NCBI RefSeq assembly: GCF_029714945.1
Contig: NZ_CP121634.1
Coordinates: 186,001-250,000, forward strand
From: Bradyrhizobium sp. CIAT3101
GTDB taxonomy: Bacteria > Pseudomonadota > Alphaproteobacteria > Rhizobiales > Xanthobacteraceae
Length of the DNA: 64,000 nt
Direction of reading: 5' to 3'
The first letter of the stretch is position 1; every line of letters starts with the position of its first letter. Shown here one piece after another: positions 1 to 7,745 of this stretch. A model generated the notes under the pieces. The model worked only from the letters and a program-made list of their open reading frames with translations, was not told the DNA's origin and ran no database searches. A program made the position numbers and the translations under genes.

Positions 1-312
1 CAGCGCCGCCAAGTCGACGTTCCGTCGGGTCTTGCACCGCGAGCATTCGATCTCGAGCGAGGCGAAGCCCCCGTTGATGGCCCGGTCGACCGTCGGTGAT
101 GGATCAATGGGCCCGCCATCTGCCCACATGCGCTCGTTCCAGGATTCGCAGAGCAGCTTGTCGGCCTGACGAATGAGAGCTTCGCCTTTGGCCCGGGCTT
201 CGGCGGCCTGTCCAGCGAGGATCGTCGTCATCGCGCGTGCCCGGCCGAGCTCCTTGGTGAGCGCCTTGCGGTCTCCTCCGGAGAGAGGCGTCGGGTGATG
301 TTTCGGTGCCAT
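1..312 (-). CDS. Hypothetical protein with CxxC motif (partial, runs off left edge)
   Basis: An open frame of 104 codons reads leftward from ATG at 312 and is still open at position 1, so the C-terminus is missing. The protein starts MAPKHHPTPLSGG, has an Ala-rich helical middle with many charged residues, and ends in view with a CSRCKTRR segment, half of a possible zinc-binding pair. I recall similar small proteins of unknown function in rhizobial genomes, but no function is known to me. It lies 30 bp downstream of another small Cys-containing gene on the same strand, so the two may share the LexA-type box at 748-762. Confidence 0.6.
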   Translation of the reverse strand, partial: MAPKHHPTPLSGGDRKALTKELGRARAMTTILAGQAAEARAKGEALIRQADKLLCESWNERMWADGGPIDPSPTVDRAINGGFASLEIECSRCKTRRNVDLAAL

Positions 313-342
313 GGCAGCATCCAGTTCCGGACGCGCCGGCGA

Positions 343-738
343 CTACTCGAACGCAGGCCAACAGCCATCTTCCTCATGGCGCCCGGTCCGCCGGGTGCAG
401 GTATTGTCCAACAGCCGCTGTCCGACATCCTTCCAGAGCGCGTCCGGACCGTAGAGACGAGCGGCATCTGCCTTCTGGATCTCGACCACCCTGGCGCAGC
501 GGCGGCAGCCCACCCGCAGAATATGTTGAGGAATTTGGCTCAGCCGCAGCCCCGCCCCGGATGGGACCGAGCGGGCCTCGGCGCGCGGGTCATCCAAGAG
601 CGCCTCCCAGTATTCCTGCGGCAGATCATCGTCCGGAGCCAATCCTCGCTCCCGGGGCACGCTTTTGCGGACGAGAGCTGCCATCTTTTCCATTTGCTTT
701 GGGGTCGGCATGCGCCAGCTCGCGGGTCGATCGATCAT
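343..738 (-). CDS. Hypothetical 131-aa protein, probably SOS-regulated
   Basis: This 131-aa soluble protein has an Arg/Glu-rich N-terminal half. Its C-terminal half contains a GCRRCARVVEI segment and a later lone Cys, which may bind a metal. I do not recognise a family with a known function. The ATG is at 738, and only 9 bp upstream (748-762) sits a GAAC-N7-GAAC direct repeat, the alphaproteobacterial LexA operator pattern, so repression by LexA is likely. The gene is divergent from ku and lies just upstream of the partial gene at 1-312 on the same strand. Confidence 0.6.
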   Translation of the reverse strand: MIDRPASWRMPTPKQMEKMAALVRKSVPRERGLAPDDDLPQEYWEALLDDPRAEARSVPSGAGLRLSQIPQHILRVGCRRCARVVEIQKADAARLYGPDALWKDVGQRLLDNTCTRRTGRHEEDGCWPAFE

Positions 739-747
739 GTCCGATTA

Positions 748-762
748 GAACATAACAAGAAC
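748..762. promoter_or_regulatory. LexA (SOS) box, GAAC-N7-GAAC
   Basis: Positions 748-751 and 759-762 both read GAAC, separated by exactly seven bases. This is the reverse complement of GTTC-N7-GTTC, the LexA operator of alphaproteobacteria. It sits just upstream of the minus-strand start codon at 738 and about 117 bp before ku, so it probably represses the small minus-strand genes and could also affect ku. No protein-DNA data are available here. Confidence 0.65.
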
Positions 763-878
763 AGAAGAGTCGAGTCCTCGACCGAAAATTTGGGCCTTAT
801 GGCGAGGCAGCGGTTGTCGGAACCATGGTCAGCCGTTCGTCTTGAATCCAGGCCGTCTCGAACCGGAGTTCTGCGTAC

Positions 879-1802
879 ATGGCCCCCCGCGCCAACTGGA
901 AAGGCTTCCTGCGTTTGTCGCTCGTGACGTGCCCTGTGGCGCTCTATCCGGCCACCTCCGAGTCAGAGAAGATCAGCTTCAACCAGCTCAACCGGCAGAC
1001 CGGCCACCGCATCAAGTATCTCAAGGTCGACGCCGACACGGGCGACGAGGTGCCCAACGAGGACATCGTCAAGGGATACGAGTTGGACAAGGGGCAGTAT
1101 ATCGAGGTCACGAAGGAGGAGCTTGAGGAGCTCACGCTGGAGTCCACGCGCACGATCGAGATCGACGAATTCGTCGACAAGGCCGATATCGACCCGCGGT
1201 ACTTGATCCGCCCGTACTACCTGCGTCCGGACGGAAAGGTGGGCCACGATGCCTTCGCGGTGATCCGCGAGACCATCCGTGAAATGGACAAGGTCGCGAT
1301 CGGCCGGGTGGTGCTGACCAACCGCGAGCACATCATCGCGCTCGAACCGCTGGACAAGGGACTCGTCGGCACGCTGCTCCGCTATCCGTATGAGGTGCGC
1401 GGCGAACAGGAGTATTTCGACGAGATCCAGGACGTCAAAGTGACGAAGGACATGCTCGATCTCGCCAGGCACATCGTGAACCAGAAGGCAGGGCGGTTCG
1501 AGCCCGAGAAGTTCGAGGACCACTACGAGACGGCGCTCATTGACCTGATCAACAAGAAGCGCGCCGGCAAGCCGATCACTCCGAAGGAGCGGCCCGCGGC
1601 GACCAACGTCGTCGACCTGATGGAGGCGCTCCGGCGAAGCGTTGGCCGGGAGGCCGCGCCGGCAAAGGCCGCAAAGCCGGCCAAGAAACCGCGCAAGGCA
1701 TCGAGCGGCCAGAAAGAGATGCTCATGCCGATCGAGGGCAAGAAGCCGAAGGAGACGGCTGCGAAGAAGCCGTCGGCTAAGCCACAGCGGAAGTCAGCCT
1801 GA
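879..1802 (+). CDS. ku: Non-homologous end-joining protein Ku
   Basis: Bacterial Ku forms a homodimeric ring that threads onto DNA double-strand ends and recruits a ligase (usually LigD). The 307-aa product opens with MAPRANWKGFLRLSLVTCPV, the typical bacterial Ku start, and keeps the core beta-barrel landmarks (YLRPDGKVGHDAFAVIR, IALEPLDKGLVGTLL). From about residue 260 it turns into a Lys/Ala/Pro-rich tail typical of rhizobial Ku proteins, which helps DNA binding. No ligD is in the window. The neighbours downstream are decayed, so this copy may be an accessory one; rhizobia often carry several. A compact ATP-dependent ligase is found 8.7 kb away. Confidence 0.95.
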   Translation: MAPRANWKGFLRLSLVTCPVALYPATSESEKISFNQLNRQTGHRIKYLKVDADTGDEVPNEDIVKGYELDKGQYIEVTKEELEELTLESTRTIEIDEFVDKADIDPRYLIRPYYLRPDGKVGHDAFAVIRETIREMDKVAIGRVVLTNREHIIALEPLDKGLVGTLLRYPYEVRGEQEYFDEIQDVKVTKDMLDLARHIVNQKAGRFEPEKFEDHYETALIDLINKKRAGKPITPKERPAATNVVDLMEALRRSVGREAAPAKAAKPAKKPRKASSGQKEMLMPIEGKKPKETAAKKPSAKPQRKSA

Positions 1803-1822
1803 GGTCGAAATAGGAGGACCGC

Positions 1823-2066
1823 GTGGATGTGAAGGAAGCTTCCGCGATGACGGAGCCTCTCGCCTGGTCAGCGATCAGGACGTTCTGGGTGCACCGCGGC
1901 CGAGCGGCCAGGCGGAGTCGGCCGGGACGCGAAGGTCGCAGCGCCAGCCTTCGAACGAGGCGGCGCTGCGCTGGGCCGAGCGGCTGCGCAAGGTGACGGT
2001 ACAAGCCCCTTGTCCTCGCTCTTCGTCGCGTTCCTACTCGGCACCTGGGTCGCGCGCCGGCGCTAG
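1823..2066 (+). pseudogene. Frameshifted small membrane protein downstream of ku
   Basis: A strong AGGAGG ribosome site (1812-1817) precedes a GTG at 1823, but the reading frame is broken. The start reads VDVKEASAMTEPLA. A second frame then carries sense from about 1860 (SDQDVLGAPR, later NEAALRWAERLRKVTVQ), and a third frame ends in LFVAFLLGTWVARRR and TAG at 2064-2066. Joined together these make a plausible 80-residue protein with a C-terminal membrane helix. At least two frameshifts are needed, so I call it a decayed gene. It lies 20 bp after ku and was probably in its operon. Confidence 0.45.
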
Positions 2067-2093
2067 GACCAAGTCGCAGGGCTGCCGACGTCC

Positions 2094-2285
2094 ATGGCAA
2101 GGAAGCTCAAGACATTTCAGACGTCGCTGGGCTTCTACGATCTTGCGATGGTGGCGCCGTCGATGAAGGCGGTGCTTGGGGCGCTGGCAGCAATTAATCC
2201 GGATCCCTCCGATAACGCCCTCGTCGAGCAGGGGCCGTCCTCGGAGTCTAGCTTAGTTATGAAAGCAGATTTACACCATCTATGA
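2094..2285 (+). pseudogene. Truncated gene of a Ku-associated rhizobial family
   Basis: The first 28 or so residues (MARKLKTFQTSLGFYDLAMV, then APSMKAVLGA) match what I recall of a conserved rhizobial protein usually encoded near ku. After that the sequence loses the expected pattern and stops at 63 aa, much shorter than the usual form. The break near 2180-2190 is followed by AT-rich DNA, so this may be where island material joins older sequence. The family assignment is from memory and needs a database search. Confidence 0.45.
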
Positions 2286-2411
2286 GCCAAAATGAACGAT
2301 CATCCCTCGGCAGAGATTGCGCTACCCTGGCGTCTGCTCTTAAATAATTGATATTATTCATCATTTTTTCTAGAAAACTGGACCAACCAAAAGGCCCGAA
2401 ATTTCTACCAA

Positions 2412-4433
2412 CTATGAAAATCCAGGCCGGCCGACCTCACGAAGCGCGCGGGAATTCCGCCACTGCACTTTCACAGCAGCGAGGGTAATGCCCGCGTCAA
2501 TCCGCTCCTGCGCGGCTGCTTCGAGGCGAAGGCGCTCATCAACTATCCGCTTCCGGTACGCGAACTCCTTCATCTCCCAGCCGGAGCAAGCGTCGGCTGT
2601 GGGATCTTCGAGCACGTGAAGCACTTGAAGATCCTCCGATGCAACAGCTTGCGCCTCACTGTCGATCCACCTCGAAAGACCGACCCGCTGGGGCGTCCGC
2701 TTTGGTCCCAGGGGGCGACATTGCATCGCAGGAATTCTCGTTCTGCGGAGAAACACTTGATGCTCGGGCTTAATCGGCATGAGACCGGTGCAAGCGCTTC
2801 GAATCAGCTTGAGATGCCGCTCGAATGACTCGCTCTCATCAACAGCATCGACCGACAGCGCCTCGTGGACAGAAGCGGCGCTCGCGCGGCGACAAAAGAA
2901 CGCTTGTATCCAACCGCTCACGTTCCGCTTACAACTGGGCAAGTGCGCGAAGATCATTGTAACTAGACCACCGTTCTTATCCGTCCGGTGCACATATATT
3001 GTGTGCAACTCCGCATTCGCGTCGACCTTGACCCGGTTTACAAAGATGCGTAGCTCCCGCAAGAAATCCGTTACAACTTGCTCTGGCCTCTTGGCAGGCC
3101 TCGGGACGAAGCTGCCATGCCGGATCTCTATGCGGGTGTTTAGTAGGGCTCCATAGACTTGCACCATAAATGATGCACCATGCCAAAGCTTCTTAGCTTC
3201 ATCCAACGTCAGTGACGTCACCTCAGTTGCCGTCTCCGCTTGAGAGGGTGCGGGCGCCTTCGACTCTCGCGCCTCGGCCGCCCTATAGTCACGGGTGCGC
3301 CGGTCTGCAGCTTGCCAACCTGCGATGGTGACGTCTGGATTTTTCACACCAGGAGCAGCGCTCCGGAAGAGCGCATCGAACTCGCTTGCCTTTCTGAGCA
3401 ATGTTGTTGGTCCAGCGAAAGGTTCTGGATCCCAGATCTGGAGCATGCGGTTTGCGAGCGCACGAGGATGCTGCCGCAGCATATCGGAGTGCCTGCTAAT
3501 GGCCCCTGAGAATTTTGCCTCACGCCCCAGTTGACGAAGACTGGCGAAGCTGACCCCGTGCCGAACGTCAAAGAGCCGACTTAGATACTCCCCAGTTCGC
3601 CGAATCTTCTCACTCTCGGGACACTGCCATCCTTCGAGCAACGACAACTGCTCCTCAAAAGGAGCTCCCTGCGCGACCAGATCAACATAGGCCGCCGCTT
3701 CGCCACTCACATAGTAGTCGAGTATGGCCGACGCGGTTATCTCGCCATTTGCGGACAGAACCTCAAGCGTAAGCCCAAGCTCCACGAAGGAAGACCGACC
3801 GAGATCCGCTAACACCTCCGCACTCTCTGCATCTAGCAGCATTCCTTCCCTGCTGCTGATGCTGTTGACGTACTCGATCGCCTCCAAGAAGCCGGGAGGA
3901 CGAACGGCAAGCGGGTAGAACAATGCGGATGCCTCTCGCGAAATCGCGTCCTTATCGATCGCACATAGAATGAAGGTTACCCGCTCGGATGGCCTCTTCA
4001 TCTGACCGTGCAAGATGTCGAACGCTTGGTTAGACAAGAGTTCCGCCCGGTCGATCAACACCACGAAATGGCCGTTGCCGAACGTCTCTGATCGAACATC
4101 AGCATTGATTCGATCGGCAAATTCCTCGTCGGAGGTCCGGCCATACTCGAAGTGCGCGAGGTTGAGGTGCGTCCCGTACATAAGCGCCGAGCACGAGGGG
4201 CAACTTTCAAGCCGGCATGGCCGCTCGGTTGCAGCCGTACAGAGCAGACCCGCTGCATACACTTCTCCCAAAGATGACTTGCCGCAGCCCATCGGGCCGT
4301 GCAGCAAAACGCTACGCCCGCGGCTCTCCTGGACCTGTGTGGAAAGATATCGTACCGCATCTGCTTTTCCGATGAAGTCACGGAACATGCGTGGGCGGTA
4401 CTTCTCCGAAAGACTCAAGTTGCCGGCAGCCAT
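2412..4433 (-). CDS. DnaX/RFC-like clamp-loader ATPase, divergent, with unknown C-terminal half
   Basis: The 673-aa product begins like a clamp-loader large subunit (LSEKYRPRMFRDFIGKADAV). It has a Walker A at 46-53 (GPMGCGKS) and the DnaX zinc module C65, C73, C78, C81 (PCRLESCPSC). The Walker B region reads VVLIDRAE (124-131), with Arg in place of the catalytic Glu. The SRC arginine-finger motif of DnaX is missing: the matching stretch reads AISREASALFYPLAV. ATP may therefore be bound but poorly hydrolysed, or a partner supplies residues. Residues beyond about 300 match no domain I know. ATG 4433 is preferred over an upstream GTG at 4481, which would overlap the divergent clamp promoter. 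Divergence from two clamp-like genes suggests it loads that clamp. Confidence 0.8.
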   Translation of the reverse strand: MAAGNLSLSEKYRPRMFRDFIGKADAVRYLSTQVQESRGRSVLLHGPMGCGKSSLGEVYAAGLLCTAATERPCRLESCPSCSALMYGTHLNLAHFEYGRTSDEEFADRINADVRSETFGNGHFVVLIDRAELLSNQAFDILHGQMKRPSERVTFILCAIDKDAISREASALFYPLAVRPPGFLEAIEYVNSISSREGMLLDAESAEVLADLGRSSFVELGLTLEVLSANGEITASAILDYYVSGEAAAYVDLVAQGAPFEEQLSLLEGWQCPESEKIRRTGEYLSRLFDVRHGVSFASLRQLGREAKFSGAISRHSDMLRQHPRALANRMLQIWDPEPFAGPTTLLRKASEFDALFRSAAPGVKNPDVTIAGWQAADRRTRDYRAAEARESKAPAPSQAETATEVTSLTLDEAKKLWHGASFMVQVYGALLNTRIEIRHGSFVPRPAKRPEQVVTDFLRELRIFVNRVKVDANAELHTIYVHRTDKNGGLVTMIFAHLPSCKRNVSGWIQAFFCRRASAASVHEALSVDAVDESESFERHLKLIRSACTGLMPIKPEHQVFLRRTRIPAMQCRPLGPKRTPQRVGLSRWIDSEAQAVASEDLQVLHVLEDPTADACSGWEMKEFAYRKRIVDERLRLEAAAQERIDAGITLAAVKVQWRNSRALREVGRPGFS

Positions 4434-4530
4434 CGACGTGCATCTCGCCCGGCATGGCAGTTGAACACTGTTGAGCCACACCGAATCGTCTATATCTTAT
4501 CGGTTCGCGGGAGCATGGACACCGTTTGGA
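4434..4530. promoter_or_regulatory. Divergent promoter region between loader and clamp genes
   Basis: The 97-bp gap between the two chosen start codons is more AT-rich in its middle (TATATCTTAT at 4491-4500), with TTGAAC (4461) and TTGAGC (4471) possible -35 elements for the rightward clamp operon. The fit is weak and no operator repeat is obvious. The short gap implies that the two sides are co-regulated. Confidence 0.3.
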
Positions 4531-5910
4531 ATGAGTGACGACAAACAAGATCTCAACGACTCCGCTGGAGGGCCCTTCAAGGAAGAGCATCGGGAAGGAA
4601 CGCCCATTGATCCCATGGAGAATGTTCACTTCGGTGATCTGGGATCGGAATTCGACGATCTGCTGAAAAACCTCGACGGGGGTGCGAACGCCTCCTTGGA
4701 CGGCGAGTTTGGCACGCTTGGCGCAGACGAAATCCAGCGAGGCGTGAGCGGCCTGACGGAACCCGAGCTGGGCGAAGAGCCACTTGGCCCGGGAGAAGTG
4801 GCATTCGGCGTCAGCGCGGCCGAACTCCAGACCATTCTCAAAGCGCTCACAGCGCTGCTAAAGTTTCAATCCGCAACTCAGCGCCGATGTCGGCTCACCA
4901 TAAGCTCGTCCGGAGTGGCTTGGCATGGCAACACGGGTAACGCATTCATCGAATATGTCACAAGGGGGCGTCCAACCAACTTGGACGCGTCCACCTCTTT
5001 CCCAATCATCGTCTCCCTCGCTGACTTGTATGCCGCAGCTCGAACCGTTCGCCACATCGCGACCTTCCGCATCAAGGAAGGCGCTCTTCGGTTCAGCGCG
5101 GATCGATTCCAGAGGCCGATACTCACGCACTCGATAAAGGGTTACCCCACCCACACAGATACTTTGCGCCGTGGGGTCGAGACCAGCGTTGATCGGCCAC
5201 AAGTGTCCTCGGCTACAATACATAAAGCGTTTTTCTTCCTCTCCAGGATCGCGCCGTCGGAGGAGGCAGCCCCGCACTTCAACTATATCGAGGTCAAGGA
5301 TGCGGTTGCTCGCGCTCTTCGGGTCAGCATGGGGGCTCAGGTTGCTTCGGCTGTATTCGAGGGTCTCAACTTGACCTTCAAACCGCGTTTTCTACGATGG
5401 GTGATCCCAGCGCTGAAGTTGAGAGCTACTTTCCAGATCTGGCACAGTGACAAATTCTGCCTGTTCAGGAATGATGAACTGACGTTCGGCTTCGAGCTGG
5501 CACAGCAGCAATTGCCTAAGCTTCCGGGCACATTCAATTTGTCAGACACCCTCTTGGTGCCAGCGAGCGCGTTCGCGACCTTTGTGCAGCGCGGTGCCCG
5601 GATGTTTCGGGAGAGGGGCAGAGTGATAATTCAATCTGATGAACAAGGCGCTGCGGCTCTCGTTCTCATGGCAGATGATGCTGGTGAAACGCCCCGCAAG
5701 CTTGAAATGTCGTTGGACGGCCACAGAACGGGCACGCACGTGGGCCCTCTTCGGCTTGAAATGCATGTAGAGCCGCTTCTCCGCACCCTATCCATGGGCA
5801 TTTCAAGCGCAAACATTGAAATCGCCATTGGCAGTAAGGCCGTCTACATCGAGGAGCCGCTGGATGACGCACGGCTCTCGGTCGTGATGACGGCGGAGGT
5901 CCAGAGATGA
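4531..5910 (+). CDS. DnaN-like sliding-clamp protein A with acidic N-terminal extension
   Basis: The 459-aa product has an acidic, Gly-rich extension (about 1-88) and then three segments that each follow the DnaN domain plan. Domain I is about 90-207 (FGVSAAELQTILKALTALLK; IIVSLADLYAAARTVRH; ending SIKGYPTH where DnaN has LPAADFP). Domain II is about 222-335 (SATIHKAFFFLSRIAPSEE; FLRWVIPALKLRATFQIW). Domain III is about 340-457 (PASAFATFVQRGARMFRERG; PLLRTLSMGISSANIEIAI; final SVVMTAEV where DnaN has YVVMPMRL). No polymerase gene is nearby. ATG 4531 is preferred; a TTG 60 bp upstream is in frame. It overlaps the next clamp-like gene by ATGA, which implies coupled translation. Confidence 0.75.
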   Translation: MSDDKQDLNDSAGGPFKEEHREGTPIDPMENVHFGDLGSEFDDLLKNLDGGANASLDGEFGTLGADEIQRGVSGLTEPELGEEPLGPGEVAFGVSAAELQTILKALTALLKFQSATQRRCRLTISSSGVAWHGNTGNAFIEYVTRGRPTNLDASTSFPIIVSLADLYAAARTVRHIATFRIKEGALRFSADRFQRPILTHSIKGYPTHTDTLRRGVETSVDRPQVSSATIHKAFFFLSRIAPSEEAAPHFNYIEVKDAVARALRVSMGAQVASAVFEGLNLTFKPRFLRWVIPALKLRATFQIWHSDKFCLFRNDELTFGFELAQQQLPKLPGTFNLSDTLLVPASAFATFVQRGARMFRERGRVIIQSDEQGAAALVLMADDAGETPRKLEMSLDGHRTGTHVGPLRLEMHVEPLLRTLSMGISSANIEIAIGSKAVYIEEPLDDARLSVVMTAEVQR

Positions 5911-7070
5911 CGTCCGAAGAGACAGGTCTAGCTCCGGCAGGCTTGCAACCAGCCAGAACCATCGAATGTGGCGTTGAACTCACGCGGCTGCGTGACGCAT
6001 GGCGCGCAGCATCGACTGTAAGTGGCGATGGCACTTTCACGTTGGCAATCTCTCGCGACTCAATCCGGCTTTTGGCTCAGGGAGAAGTCGCGGTTGAAGC
6101 AACGGTGCCGATCGCGAACACCACAGGCATTACAGTCGGGGAAGAATTTCACCTGAATCTATCGAGCGACAGCCTGGCCGCGCTCGGTCACGGTGATCTC
6201 GATGAAAGCGGCAAACTTTTATTCGGAGAGGTGCAATTAGAGGAAGGTTTCGTCGGCATCTTGAGGCTTCAGACGAGTTTTACGGTTACTTGGCCCTACA
6301 CGCTAACCAAGGTCGGTTCCGTCACTATCGACGATCATGAGGGCCTGGTCCTCCAATCAGTCGACCCACGTACGGTCAGACAGACGCTCGCCGAAATCCG
6401 CAACTTTGCCGGAGACAATGACAGAGCGGGAAACAACCTGAACACTTTGCAGATCTGGGACCAAGAGGCGCTCGGCATGTCGCCCTCTGCGTGCCAGTCG
6501 GTGAAATCGGATCGGTTGACCAGCGTCTGTCTACGCGTGCCGGCCTTCTGCGCCAAGGTATTAGGTGTCTTGCTCACGCAGTTGAAATCGTCCGAGACCC
6601 AGCTTGGCGTCTCCGGCGAGAAATGCGTGCTCCTCGACGGCCGGCTCAAAATAATTGCGCCGATGGCTCCGCCTTTGCCGAGTTGGCCAGACAACGGCCC
6701 GGCGACGGCTCAGTTTCAGCTCGATGTCACAGATTTCACCGCTGCTGTCGCAGCAATTGTCTGGCAAGCGCCCAGAGATAATCCAATCATCACTTTCGGC
6801 GTCGGAATGGACGCACGGGCTCTTACCCTTAGCACTGCCGTGCCGGGCGGCATGGCTATGGCTTCATGTCCTATCGCTTCAGCAAACCGCGTACAGCCGG
6901 CAGAGGTCTCGCTTCGATTCGGCGCGTCGACCTTGTCGAGCTTCTCAACACGCAACAATGATGCCGTTCAATTCCGAGTCTTCGAACGGTTTGTGGAAAT
7001 CGAGCAAGTTTCACCTGGTGAGCGGCGGAGAACGCTTTTGGCGGTGGAACGAGCGCGAAGCTATTCGTAG
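5907..7070 (+). CDS. DnaN-like sliding-clamp protein B
   Basis: The 387-aa product is a diverged second clamp-like protein. Three repeats can be traced: about 15-130 (CGVELTRLRDAWRAASTV), about 132-262 (SVDPRTVRQTLAEIRNF; VPAFCAKVLGVLLTQLKSS) and about 268-385 (LDVTDFTAAVAAIVWQAP; AEVSLRFGASTLSSFSTR). Each has the helix-then-strand order seen in DnaN. The C-terminus (ARSYS) lacks the canonical DnaN ending, and the protein is less like DnaN than its neighbour, so this call is weaker. The ATG overlaps the stop of clamp A (ATGA), so the two are made together, which fits a heterodimeric ring. Ordinary DnaN is a homodimer. Confidence 0.62.
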   Translation: MTSEETGLAPAGLQPARTIECGVELTRLRDAWRAASTVSGDGTFTLAISRDSIRLLAQGEVAVEATVPIANTTGITVGEEFHLNLSSDSLAALGHGDLDESGKLLFGEVQLEEGFVGILRLQTSFTVTWPYTLTKVGSVTIDDHEGLVLQSVDPRTVRQTLAEIRNFAGDNDRAGNNLNTLQIWDQEALGMSPSACQSVKSDRLTSVCLRVPAFCAKVLGVLLTQLKSSETQLGVSGEKCVLLDGRLKIIAPMAPPLPSWPDNGPATAQFQLDVTDFTAAVAAIVWQAPRDNPIITFGVGMDARALTLSTAVPGGMAMASCPIASANRVQPAEVSLRFGASTLSSFSTRNNDAVQFRVFERFVEIEQVSPGERRRTLLAVERARSYS

Positions 7071-7745
7071 CTTGCGCCGGGTTGACCGGTCCTGATCGTT
7101 CGCGTTGTTTGAATTTCTCCCGGCTACGCAGCAGCAATCCCGTCCGTCAGCGGACTGTCCCATTGCATCAATCAGGATCGCTCTGACCCCGTGGCAATCA
7201 TTGTTTCAACATTATCCGCGGTCGCTGGAGTTCGTCACAACGACGAACAAGCATAGCCAGCCCCTTATGGGCTCCGCGACTTCCGGCTAGCCAGGCTAGG
7301 AAGAATTAGCGGATCGCAAGCCGAAAGGCATCGGCAGAAGCTGACAGTTTCAAAGCTGGAAGCAGGAGCAGGCTCCGGTGACTCCCGACCTGCAGCAGTT
7401 GCGCAATTGATGGATGTGTTGCGCAATAGCCCCGCCAGACGAAGCGGCGCAACAAAGGCCGACCGGCTGACCCCGGCCTACCCTACTTAAGCAGGGTGCG
7501 CTTATCCAAAGACTGACCGACGGCGTGGCTCCGGGTTTCGGACACTCTATCGACAGCAGCTTCGCCTCCGCGCAGGCGAAGCTATGCCCTTCGGGCACAG
7601 AACCTCCCTCCGACGTTCACCAGGTTTCGGGAACGCGCCCCTCACAACTTCCCCTCCTTCCCTTCCTTCTCTCTCCCCATCCCGCACCGGCGTCCAGGTC
7701 GCGCGATCGCAACGGACGATATGCTCATTCGAGAGGAGAACTGCG
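7071..7745 (+). other. 675-bp non-coding stretch with structured and pyrimidine-rich segments
   Basis: No convincing gene is seen here. From about 7260 on, the DNA contains several short inverted repeats, including ACCCT/AGGGT around 7482-7498 and the two perfect tandem hairpins at 7558-7597. A C/T-rich run follows (about 7637-7680), and then the ribosome site of the 7746 gene. It could be a long 5' leader, a small structured RNA, or decayed sequence. I see no reverse transcriptase that would make it a retron. Confidence 0.4.
7558..7597 (+). ncRNA. Tandem perfect hairpins, candidate structured RNA
   Basis: Positions 7558-7567 and 7574-7583 form a perfect 10-bp stem (AGCTTCGCCT/AGGCGAAGCT) with a 6-base loop. 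Two bases later, 7585-7589 and 7593-7597 form a 5-bp stem TGCCC/GGGCA with a TTC loop. There is no U-run after them, so they are not ordinary terminators. They lie about 150 bp upstream of the gene at 7746. The call as an RNA is inference; it could also be a palindromic repeat element. Confidence 0.35.

Noticed and set aside
4471..4530. Upstream TTG start of clamp A at 4471
   Set aside because: It would overlap the loader promoter region and add residues with no match; ATG 4531 is more credible.
7071..7745. Retron or group II intron RNA in the gene-free stretch
   Set aside because: No reverse transcriptase gene is nearby and no intron boundary pattern was found.
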